DNA of 35,152 nucleotides from NCBI GenBank assembly GCA_902497065.1, contig CABVDH010000020.1:1-35152 (forward strand), in the 5' to 3' direction. A program made the translations under genes and the position numbers. The notes beneath the pieces are model-generated. The model was given only the letters and a program-made list of their open reading frames with translations. It was not told where the DNA came from and did no database searches. Positions 14,115 to 21,040 of the stretch are shown here, in pieces (within the stretch, counting starts at the first letter, position 1; every line of letters starts with the position of its first letter). This DNA is from an uncultured Collinsella sp. GTDB taxonomy: Bacteria; Actinomycetota; Coriobacteriia; Coriobacteriales; Coriobacteriaceae.

Positions 14115-15590
14115 ATGCCAAAAGGCACACGTGCCGCCATCTATGCACGTTTCAGTTCGCATAACCAGCGAAGTGAAAGTATCGACATCCAAGTAGAGAA
14201 ATCGCGCGAATACTGCGCACAAAATGGCCTTGACGTCGTGCGCGTATATAGCGATTACGCGCAAACAGGCCGTGATGTTAGACGCGCTGATTTTCAGCGC
14301 ATGATGGAAGACGCGAAATTAGGGATATTTGATTATGTGGTGATCTATAAGGTCACGCGCATCATGCGCAACCGTGACGAGATGGCGCTTGCACGTATCA
14401 GGTTGCGCAAGGCAGGCGTTGAAATCCTTTATGCCGGTGAAAGCCTTGGCGAAGGCTCAACGCGCGTCTTGAATCTCGGAATGCTCGAAGTGCTTGCTGA
14501 ATGGGAAAGCGCGATAGACAGCGAGCGTATCCGCGACGGTATCAACAAGAACGCCCAGCGCGGAATGGCAAACGGTCGCACGCACTATGGCTGGGACATT
14601 GTTAACGGGTATTACGAGGTCAACGAGCGCGAAGCCGCCGTGATGCACCGTATGAAAAATATGCTGTTTGCTGGCTCGACTGTTGCCGAAATCAAGCGTG
14701 CTGTCGCAGGTGAACGCGGCAAGCGCGGCAAGCCGCTAACGCACGGCGTGATAACAAAGCTGCTTAGGCGCGAGCAGAACTGCGGCGTTTATGATTACGC
14801 GGGCGTGCGAATCGAAGATGGCATGCCCGCGTTGTGGTCGCGCGAAGACCAGGACATGATCAATAGCATCTTGGGCTCAAACGGGCGCAAGCACAACAAG
14901 ACGCGTGACGCCAACGATTACCCGCTGTCTGGCAAGATGTGGTGCCCAGAGTGCGGCCAATACTACGTTGGCACCTGCGGAACATCCAAAACAGGCCGCG
15001 TGTACCACTACTACAAGTGCAAAAAATGTAAGCGCACCTTTAGGCGCGATGCCGTTGAAGAAGCCGTGCTAGATACCGTCCTCGAAACGATTAAGAAGCC
15101 GGATGTACGTCAACGTATCGTTGATGTAATGGCACTTTACAACGAAATGAATGAAGAGAAGGAGGAACCGGAGAGCAAGCGCATTGAGCGCGAGATAAAG
15201 CGCATCGACACGGCGTTTGAGCGTATCTGGCAGGCTATCGAGGACGGTATTGCGCCGCCCGGCGGTAAAGAGCGCGTTGCCATGCTCCGTGAGCAGAAAG
15301 CGGCCTTAGAAGCCGATCTGCGGCAGGCTCAAGCTAACGAAGGAGCGAATCTGTCTGGTGAAGCCATAGCCGCTTGGCTCGATCACATTGCGCAGGAACC
15401 AGATGCGGCTGAAATCATCGAGACGTTCGTGCGGCTCATTGAGGTAGACGGGGATGAACTCAAGCTTTATTTCGCTTTCGACTACTGGGGCGATGACTTC
15501 CAACCCAAACAAAAAAAGGCGAACCCCGAAAAGGGTTCGCCTAATAATCCAATGGTGGAGACGAGGGGAATCGAACCCCTGACCTCTTGA
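14115..15590 (+). CDS. Large serine recombinase (site-specific integrase)
   Basis: A 491-residue protein from the ATG 7 bases past AGGTGA. The resolvase domain (AAIYARFSSHNQRSESIDIQ) has the nucleophile Ser in the ARFS motif (Ser14) with Arg12 adjacent. The recombinase domain follows at about residues 150-260, then a zinc ribbon with four Cys (CPECGQYY and CKKCKRTF) and a coiled coil. The last ~20 codons lie in the tRNA-Ala terminator and the tRNA gene itself (ending MVETRGIEPLTS), so the original C-terminus has been replaced by whatever followed the attachment site. It is a likely catalyst of element integration near tRNA-Ala. Confidence 0.93.
   Translation: MPKGTRAAIYARFSSHNQRSESIDIQVEKSREYCAQNGLDVVRVYSDYAQTGRDVRRADFQRMMEDAKLGIFDYVVIYKVTRIMRNRDEMALARIRLRKAGVEILYAGESLGEGSTRVLNLGMLEVLAEWESAIDSERIRDGINKNAQRGMANGRTHYGWDIVNGYYEVNEREAAVMHRMKNMLFAGSTVAEIKRAVAGERGKRGKPLTHGVITKLLRREQNCGVYDYAGVRIEDGMPALWSREDQDMINSILGSNGRKHNKTRDANDYPLSGKMWCPECGQYYVGTCGTSKTGRVYHYYKCKKCKRTFRRDAVEEAVLDTVLETIKKPDVRQRIVDVMALYNEMNEEKEEPESKRIEREIKRIDTAFERIWQAIEDGIAPPGGKERVAMLREQKAALEADLRQAQANEGANLSGEAIAAWLDHIAQEPDAAEIIETFVRLIEVDGDELKLYFAFDYWGDDFQPKQKKANPEKGSPNNPMVETRGIEPLTS
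15511..15542 (-). terminator. Terminator of tRNA-Ala copy 2
   Basis: On the minus strand AGGCGAACCC and GGGTTCGCCT form a strong stem with a short loop, ending in a run of seven T. It lies inside the recombinase reading frame on the other strand, 10 bases past the tRNA's CCA. Confidence 0.85.
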
Positions 15591-15628
15591 CTGCCAGTCA
15601 AGCGCTCTCCCAGCTGAGCTACGCCCCC
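15553..15628 (-). tRNA. tRNA-Ala (GGC) copy 2, with encoded CCA
   Basis: The cloverleaf is the same as at 29-101, with one base difference. CCA is encoded at 15553-15555. Anticodon GGC and the G3-U70 pair identify alanine. The 3' half coincides with the end of the serine recombinase frame. Confidence 0.96.
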
Positions 15629-15641
15629 GTGACGAGGATAT

Positions 15642-15670
15642 ACTATAGGGGAATGTTTTGCTTGATGCAA
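15642..15670 (-). promoter_or_regulatory. Promoter of tRNA-Ala copy 2
   Basis: Minus-strand TATAGT (15642-15647) and TTGCAT (15665-15670) have a 17-bp spacer, matching the promoter of copy 1. Confidence 0.65.
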
Positions 15671-15800
15671 GGGGGAATTTTGATTGATTGTCGTATCTTA
15701 CGGGTTTTCCTGGGATGGGACTGAATTAGCTATTTTGGCGGGTATGAAAATAACTTGCTGGGTTTATTAGTTTTCTGGTTGAAAAAAGTCTCCTACCATT

Positions 15801-15826
15801 TTGTTAAGCCAATGGTTGGATTTAAA
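15801..15826 (+). repeat. Cassette-flanking repeat, left copy
   Basis: TTGTTAAGCCAATGGTTGGA followed by TTTAAA. Related copies lie downstream of the two-gene cassette at 16854-16875 and 16889-16913. It is placed 66 bp before the cassette's first gene. It could be an operator or a recombination scar. The rest of 15671-15891 shows no gene. Confidence 0.55.
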
Positions 15827-15891
15827 GCGGAGCAACTCATTGAAGTTATAAAATCTCTGGTTGAAATCGTCTTTGCCAGGGAGGACCGACC

Positions 15892-16164
15892 ATGGCCGAG
15901 AAGTTCGCGTTCGACTACGTGAACGAGATTTTGGGTATCGTCAACTACGTGCGCGAAGTGCAACGCCCCGCCTTCACTACTGGGACTGCCGAGCCGCATC
16001 TCAATCGCATCATCGCGTGCAGCAGCCTGACGATTGGCCCGCGCATCGACGTCCCGGAACCGCTCTTCGTGACCGAGCCCGACCGCGACGACGAGATGGT
16101 GGATGAGTTTATCGAACCGAGGACAGATCTGAGAATCGACGCAGAAACGGGCGAGGTGTTATGA
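15892..16164 (+). CDS. Hypothetical acidic protein, first gene of a two-gene cassette
   Basis: A 90-residue protein with a GGAGG ribosome site. No recognised domain. The C-terminal 35 residues are strongly acidic (DRDDEMVDEFIEPRTD). It overlaps the next gene by 4 bp (ATGA), so the pair is coupled. Size, acidity and position ahead of a HEPN-like protein would suit an antitoxin, but that is inference only. Confidence 0.6.
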   Translation: MAEKFAFDYVNEILGIVNYVREVQRPAFTTGTAEPHLNRIIACSSLTIGPRIDVPEPLFVTEPDRDDEMVDEFIEPRTDLRIDAETGEVL

Positions 16165-16859
16165 GCATAGCAGCAATTGCCGATTGGGAGCCCATGCCCT
16201 CTACGTGTTTAAAATGCAGCGACAACGAATACGGGTTCCCCACCGTCGTCTGCCGTACGCCCAGCAGACTTGTGGAAGAGTGCGAAAAAGCTTTCGACGC
16301 AGGGCTGCTGCTCGCCGCTTTGACTCTCGTAGTGACCATCCCAGACGTATGCGCAAACATCGACGGGACGGATTACCGAAAATGGTGCAAGGAGTACCTG
16401 GAGCTCCCGAACGATGGGAGAAAAATGACCAATGCGCGCAAGGGCGAGAAGCGCCCAGATGAGATAAAAGAGGGGTTTGAGACGATAGAGGATCGAGGCA
16501 TCTTTACGGCATCGGATCTCTATCAGCTTCGCTGCGCGGTGATCCATGCGGGGTCGTCGGTCATCGAGGGAAGGGGCGAAGCGTATAGCCCCTACAAAGC
16601 CATCGGGGTTTGCGTTCAGGGCGATGCGCGCGGGATAATCGCGAGTTATGGGCATAAAGGAATCGGCCATGGAAGCCAACAAGACTGCGAGTTCGATTGC
16701 GTCGTCAAGCTTGAAGGGCTCATCTCTCTCATAGCAAAGGGTGTGTGGAAATTCGTCGAGGAAAACCCCGAGCGCGATCGAGAATACTCAACGGGGAAAG
16801 GACGTTCCCGCCAAGGCGTGGTGGACTTCAGGCCTTTAATCAAAAAGCAAAGTTGTTAA
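16161..16859 (+). CDS. Putative HEPN-like protein, second gene of cassette
   Basis: A 232-residue helical protein. Residues about 115-135 read ASDLYQLRCAVIHAGSSV, where Arg-x4-His inside a helical region matches the RxxxxH catalytic pattern of HEPN ribonucleases. Similar proteins that I recall carry LRC.LLH.G in the same place. No other family mark is visible, and the Cys residues near the front (CLKCSD) lack a second pair. Nuclease activity is unproven. The gene ends where a TTGTTAAG repeat begins. Confidence 0.6.
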   Translation: MSIAAIADWEPMPSTCLKCSDNEYGFPTVVCRTPSRLVEECEKAFDAGLLLAALTLVVTIPDVCANIDGTDYRKWCKEYLELPNDGRKMTNARKGEKRPDEIKEGFETIEDRGIFTASDLYQLRCAVIHAGSSVIEGRGEAYSPYKAIGVCVQGDARGIIASYGHKGIGHGSQQDCEFDCVVKLEGLISLIAKGVWKFVEENPERDREYSTGKGRSRQGVVDFRPLIKKQSC

Positions 16860-16966
16860 GCATGTGGTTAAATTTGCATACGAGCGGGTTGTTAGATAAG
16901 TGGTTGGATTAAACAGAATCCCGTTTGCGGAAACCAAACAATCGTTTAACAACTTCCAACCACTTA
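16854..16966 (+). repeat. Repeats and hairpin downstream of the cassette
   Basis: TTGTTAAGCATGTGGTTAAA starts at 16854, TTGTTAGATAAGTGGTTGGA at 16889, and an inverted TCCAACCACTTA at 16955-16966. TAAGTGGTTGGA (16897-16908) and its perfect complement make a hairpin with a 46-nt loop ending in TTTT. These match the upstream copy at 15801. Confidence 0.6.
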
Positions 16967-17028
16967 TTTTACTTACCCTTTTTTGCGTTGCCAAAATTAG
17001 CCAATTCAGCCCAGTCCCGATAAAACCC

Positions 17029-17670
17029 TCACGCCAGCAAATAGCCGATCGCAACGCCTTGATGAACTTGGATCTTGGCCGTACCCCTAACGACATTGGA
17101 GATGCCGGTGTCAGCCAGTAGTCCCAGCGGGCTGTGATCTAGTTCCCATTCTAGGCCGTGTTCGCTTACTTCGGTGTTGGGGGCAATGGCGATGATTGAG
17201 AAAGTCTTGCCTTCGGCGCTTTCGATGGTCCACGATTCGCCTGCGCGAAGGATGCGGGCGACCACCTTGTCCTCGGCAATCCAGACTGCGGCGTCATCGT
17301 AGCCTGCAAGCAACCCCAGTACGGAAAGCGCCATATCAGGACGGCCACCCGTGGCGCAGGTCGCAACCACTTCGGCACCCGGCCAACGACGGCGGACGGA
17401 ATCGAGCGCTAGCGCCAGATCGGTATAGTCCTTGTGGGGGTCGTGGCGCTCAACTTCAAAGTCGGTGGCGGCATCGACCAGCGCGCGACCCGCATCGCTC
17501 ACCGTGTCGGCATCTCCCACATATACGTCGCAGCCCAGTCCCGCGCCCAACAATGCGTCGAGTCCACGGTCCACGGCGACAACGTGGTCGCACTCCCCGG
17601 CTAGCCTACGCAACAGATCCGCGCTCGCCACCACGGGCGAGCCGCAGACTACAAGTACCTTGCAAGCCAC
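17029..17670 (-). CDS. thiN: Thiamine diphosphokinase
   Basis: A 213-residue enzyme that transfers pyrophosphate from ATP to thiamine. The family marks are VAVDRGLDAL, VYVGDADTVS (the GDxDS-like metal site), HDPHKDYTDLALAL (KDxTD) and ATCATGGRPDMALSVLGLL (the GGRxDH region, with His replaced by Met). The length is typical. The start ATG is not preceded by a strong site. It runs on the same strand as the HAD gene, 9 bp away, so the two are probably co-transcribed with the HAD gene first. Confidence 0.9.
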   Translation of the reverse strand: MACKVLVVCGSPVVASADLLRRLAGECDHVVAVDRGLDALLGAGLGCDVYVGDADTVSDAGRALVDAATDFEVERHDPHKDYTDLALALDSVRRRWPGAEVVATCATGGRPDMALSVLGLLAGYDDAAVWIAEDKVVARILRAGESWTIESAEGKTFSIIAIAPNTEVSEHGLEWELDHSPLGLLADTGISNVVRGTAKIQVHQGVAIGYLLA

Positions 17671-17679
17671 AGCCCTCGC

Positions 17680-18369
17680 CTATCCCTCAAACGAAAGCAC
17701 GCAGGTCAAGTCCAGGTCCTCATAGCTATCGATAAAGATATCGCAGTTGGCACGCACATCGTCGCGCTTCATGCGGCCGTGCGGGTCATAGATGCCCACG
17801 CGCTTAAAGCCGGCGACCCCAGAGCTCTTTAGGCCAAAGACGGCGTCCTCAAACACCCAAGCGCGCTCAAACTTGTGCCCATGGCGCTCCTCCAGGCGGC
17901 GCAACGCCAGCTCGTATACGTCGGGGAACTGTTTGGAGCGTCCTGCCTCGCCCGTGGTGGTCACAAACTCCATGTACGCGTCGAGCCCCGCACCTGCGAG
18001 CGCAGACTGCACCAGCTCGGCCGGAGTAGACGTAGCCACGCACATGGCAATACCCGCCGCCTTCGCCTGCTCCAAAAATGCCAAAAGCCCGTCGCGCGGC
18101 GGCACCTTGGAGTACCCATCAATCAAAATCTCGCCCAGCTCGCGATACAGCTCCTCGCCATTCGCGCCAATGCCCCACGTATCGTGGTAGGCCTGGCACT
18201 CGTCCTCCAGCGACAGGTGCTCAAATTGGGCAAAGTCATCCACGGTCACGTCAATCCCGTGGCGGTGCAATAACTCGGGCTGGGCATAGGCCCAAACGGG
18301 GGTGCTATTAACCAGCGTGCCATCGCAATCGAAAATAAAAGCGACCTTGGGAGTGGCGGTATGGGGCAT
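17680..18369 (-). CDS. HAD-IA phosphatase / beta-phosphoglucomutase-like
   Basis: A 229-residue protein. The four HAD motifs are present: FIFDCDGTLVNS (nucleophile Asp14, Asp16), CVATSTPAE (Ser/Thr), SKQFPDVY (Lys) and WVFEDAVFGLKSSG (acidic pair). A helical cap sits between motifs I and II, as in class IA. The substrate is not readable; phosphoglycolate, sugar phosphates and beta-phosphoglucose are the usual options. The ATG at 18369 follows GAAAGG by 7 bases, and an upstream TTG at 18390 is unlikely. Confidence 0.86.
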   Translation of the reverse strand: MPHTATPKVAFIFDCDGTLVNSTPVWAYAQPELLHRHGIDVTVDDFAQFEHLSLEDECQAYHDTWGIGANGEELYRELGEILIDGYSKVPPRDGLLAFLEQAKAAGIAMCVATSTPAELVQSALAGAGLDAYMEFVTTTGEAGRSKQFPDVYELALRRLEERHGHKFERAWVFEDAVFGLKSSGVAGFKRVGIYDPHGRMKRDDVRANCDIFIDSYEDLDLTCVLSFEG

Positions 18370-18408
18370 AAACGAACCTTTCGATATCAAATGATAAACA
18401 TCTTGCTA

Positions 18409-18503
18409 AAAACGTTTTACCAAACGTCAGCCAAACAATTTTGAAACCCAAATTGGTAAAACTGTCAAGAGTTTTACCACGTCAAATCTGCCAGTGGTAT
18501 AAA
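18409..18503 (+). promoter_or_regulatory. Operator and promoter of the glycogen cluster
   Basis: TGGTAAAACT (18454-18463), 6 bp, then AGTTTTACCA (18470-18479) is a perfect 26-bp palindrome. The half-site GTTTTACCA recurs at 18414-18422 within AAAACGTTTT. A candidate -35 TTACCA (18474-18479) and -10 TATAAA (18498-18503) with an 18-bp spacer overlap the palindrome, as for a repressor site. LacI-type regulators favour such AT-rich palindromes with central symmetry, but no regulator gene is nearby. The control hypothesis is inference. Confidence 0.45.
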
Positions 18504-18589
18504 CATGTCGCTTACCGATTAAACGCCCCCGCAAATCCGCTTTTGTCCATAAAACTAACGCACAGGTGTTATCGTAGTTTCTGCCGAAA

Positions 18590-18648
18590 GTTCCACCGAG
18601 CACGCGAGGTGGAACGAATCACAGTAACTTCGCCGTCCCTTCGATTCG
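18590..18648 (+). other. Structured 5' leader of glgB
   Basis: GTTCCACC (18590-18597) pairs with GGTGGAAC (18608-18615), and CGAATC (18615-18620) pairs with GATTCG (18643-18648). Both hairpins would sit in the glgB leader if the proposed promoter is correct. There is no poly-T, so a terminator is unlikely. They might affect RNA stability. Confidence 0.4.
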
Positions 18649-18700
18649 TGCAGCCTTGGACCTTTCGCATCTAGTCACCAAGGCAACACGCTGCCGCGTC

Positions 18701-20947
18701 ATGATGGGATCAAACGTGAGCGATACAAAGCTAAAGCCAGCAACTAAAAAGCCTGCTACCCGTAAAGCCGCCCCGCACGCGCCGGAGCTCACCAAAGACG
18801 ATGTCTATCTGTTTGGCATCGGCACATGGGAGCGCAGCTGGGAAAAGATGGGCGCGCATCCCGACACGCAGCAGCGCACGCGCGGCTGGCGCTTTTGCGT
18901 TTGGGCGCCCGATGTAAAAAGCGTCCATGTCATTGGCGAATTTAACGACTGGGATGAGGAAGCCAACCCGCTGGTGCCCGTACATACGAGCGCTATTTGG
19001 GAAGGCTTTATTCCTGGCGCCGAGCAGGGCCAGCTCTATAAATATCTCATCGAGACCAACGAGGGCGAGAAGCTCTATAAGGCCGATCCGTACGCCTTTA
19101 AGGCCGAGTGCCCTCCGGGTACCGCTAGCGTGCTGTGGACTCTCGATGGCTACAAGTGGAACGACGCCGCGTGGCTCAAGCGCCGAGCCGGCCACAACCA
19201 CATGTCACAGCCGCTCAACATCTACGAGGTGCATATTGGCTCGTGGAAGCGCCACGGCGATGCGCCGCAGGGCGAGCCCGACGAGTACGGCAACTACCCT
19301 GGTCCCATGGATCCCTTCCCCGCGCAGCGCGGCGAGTTCTACACCTACGACGATCTGTCGGTGGAGCTCGTAGACTACGTGCGCGACATGGGCTACACGC
19401 ATATCGAGGTCATGCCGCTCATGGAGCATCCCTTCGACGGCTCCTGGGGCTACCAGACGACCGGCTACTATGCCGCCACGTCGCGCTACGGCAACCCGCA
19501 GCAGCTCATGCACTTTATCGATGCGTGCCACGAGGCGGGCATCGGCGTAATCATGGACTGGGTGCCCGGCGGTTTTTGTGCCGATTCCCACGGCCTTGCC
19601 ACTTTTAACGGCCACATGCTGTTTGAGCATGAGATTCACCCCAACTGGGGCACGCACAAGTTTGACTTCGCCCGCGGCGAGGTCCGCTCCTTCCTGGTCT
19701 CCAACGTGCTGTATTGGCTCGAGAACTTCCACGTGGACGGCATTCGCATGGACGGCGTATCCAGCATGCTGTACCTCAACTTTGGCATCGACGATCCCGG
19801 CCAAAAGAAGTTCAACAAGTACGGTACCGAGGAGGACCTGGACGCCAGCGCGTTTATCCGCCAGGTCAACTGCGCCGTGGAGGCCCACTTCCCTGACGTG
19901 ATGATGATGGCCGAGGAGTCCACCGCGTGGCCGCTCGTGACCTATCCGCCGCAGGACGGCGGCCTGGGCTTCCATTACAAGTGGGACATGGGCTGGATGA
20001 ACGACACCCTGCACTACATGCAGACCGATTTTCCGTGGCGCCCCGGCAACCACGGGCTGCTCACGTTCTCCATCATGTACGCCTTTACCGAGAACTTCAT
20101 CTGCCCGCTGAGCCACGACGAGGTCGTGCACGGCAAGTGCTCGCTGATCGGCCGCATGCCGGGCGACTGGTGGCGCCAGTTTGCCGGCCTGCGCACGCTG
20201 GCTTTCTATCAAATGACGCACCCCGGTGCCAAGCTCAACTTTATGGGCAACGAGATCGGCCAGTTTATTGAATGGCGCTACTACGAGTCCATTCAGTGGT
20301 TCCTGACCGAGGAGTACGAGACCCACCGTCATCATCAGGCGTTTATCAAGGCACTCAACCACCTGTACACCGCCGAGCCCGCCCTGTACGAGCGCGGCTA
20401 CACCGACGACGGCTTTACCTGGATCGACGCGGACAACTCCAAGCAGTCCATCGTGAGCTTTGTGCGCCAGGGCGAGGACGTCGATGACGATTTGGTGATC
20501 CTGATCAACTTTGACCCGGCGAGCTACGAGAGCTTCCGCGTGGGCGTGCCGCGCGAAGGTGACTGGGAGGTCATCTTCGATTCCGACCGTCCCGAGTTTG
20601 GCGGCAGCGGATACGCCGGCGAGGAACCCTACACCTGCTCAAGCGAGCCCTATCCCTGGAACGGGCAGATGGATTCCATCGAGATCAAGGTGCCCGGCCT
20701 GGCTGGCGTGGTGCTTAAGCGCCGCGGCCCCAGCAGCTATAAGCCGCCCGTGGTTGAGGAGCCCAAGAAGGCGACGCGCAAGCGTTCGTCCTCGGTGAAG
20801 CCCAAGCCCGCGGCCGCCAAGAAGGCTCCGGCTAAGACGAAGGCTGCCAAGGCTACGGCTAAGCCCAAGGCCAAGAAGGCAGCCAATAAAAAGGCTGCTC
20901 CCAAGGCTAAGGCAGGCGCTGTTAAAGCATCTGCCAAGAAAGCGTAA
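18701..20947 (+). CDS. glgB: 1,4-alpha-glucan branching enzyme with basic H1-like tail
   Basis: A 748-residue protein. A CBM48-type module lies at about residues 60-160 (WRFCVWAPDVKSVHVIGEFN), followed by a GH13 barrel with nucleophile Asp351 (GIRMDGVSSM), acid/base Glu405 (MAEEST) and Asp473 (SHDEVVHG). The residue after the nucleophile Asp is Gly, where most GlgB have Ala. It forms alpha-1,6 branches in glycogen. After about residue 685 comes a ~60-residue Lys/Ala/Pro tail (AAAKKAPAKTKAAKATAKPK) that ordinary GlgB lacks, and the N-terminus is also basic. The start is uncertain: ATG 18701/18704 has no good site, while GTG 18716 (giving MSDTKL) has a weak GGGA. First gene of the glycogen cluster. 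Confidence 0.93.
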   Translation: MMGSNVSDTKLKPATKKPATRKAAPHAPELTKDDVYLFGIGTWERSWEKMGAHPDTQQRTRGWRFCVWAPDVKSVHVIGEFNDWDEEANPLVPVHTSAIWEGFIPGAEQGQLYKYLIETNEGEKLYKADPYAFKAECPPGTASVLWTLDGYKWNDAAWLKRRAGHNHMSQPLNIYEVHIGSWKRHGDAPQGEPDEYGNYPGPMDPFPAQRGEFYTYDDLSVELVDYVRDMGYTHIEVMPLMEHPFDGSWGYQTTGYYAATSRYGNPQQLMHFIDACHEAGIGVIMDWVPGGFCADSHGLATFNGHMLFEHEIHPNWGTHKFDFARGEVRSFLVSNVLYWLENFHVDGIRMDGVSSMLYLNFGIDDPGQKKFNKYGTEEDLDASAFIRQVNCAVEAHFPDVMMMAEESTAWPLVTYPPQDGGLGFHYKWDMGWMNDTLHYMQTDFPWRPGNHGLLTFSIMYAFTENFICPLSHDEVVHGKCSLIGRMPGDWWRQFAGLRTLAFYQMTHPGAKLNFMGNEIGQFIEWRYYESIQWFLTEEYETHRHHQAFIKALNHLYTAEPALYERGYTDDGFTWIDADNSKQSIVSFVRQGEDVDDDLVILINFDPASYESFRVGVPREGDWEVIFDSDRPEFGGSGYAGEEPYTCSSEPYPWNGQMDSIEIKVPGLAGVVLKRRGPSSYKPPVVEEPKKATRKRSSSVKPKPAAAKKAPAKTKAAKATAKPKAKKAANKKAAPKAKAGAVKASAKKA

Positions 20948-21040
20948 CAAAGGTGTTACCACTGTAATTACCCGCCCCGCGGGGGCGTAGGATACAAGTC
21001 ATAACCGTTCCGGGAGAAACATCCCCGGGGGAAGGAACGT

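Larger units (their letters stand above)
10606..15590. mobile_element. Truncated prophage-like integrative element (early region)
   Basis: The gene order is that of a temperate phage or satellite control region: a serine recombinase (14115-15590) and CI-like repressor (13692-14030) on the plus strand, then a divergent leftward early block of Cro-like regulator, tiny membrane proteins, hypothetical proteins, a DUF4373-type replication protein, iteron-like repeats and a zinc ribbon, ending in a broken gene at 10606. Morphogenesis genes are absent. The right end lies at tRNA-Ala, and the left end is a degraded junction rather than an obvious attachment site. Confidence 0.7.
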
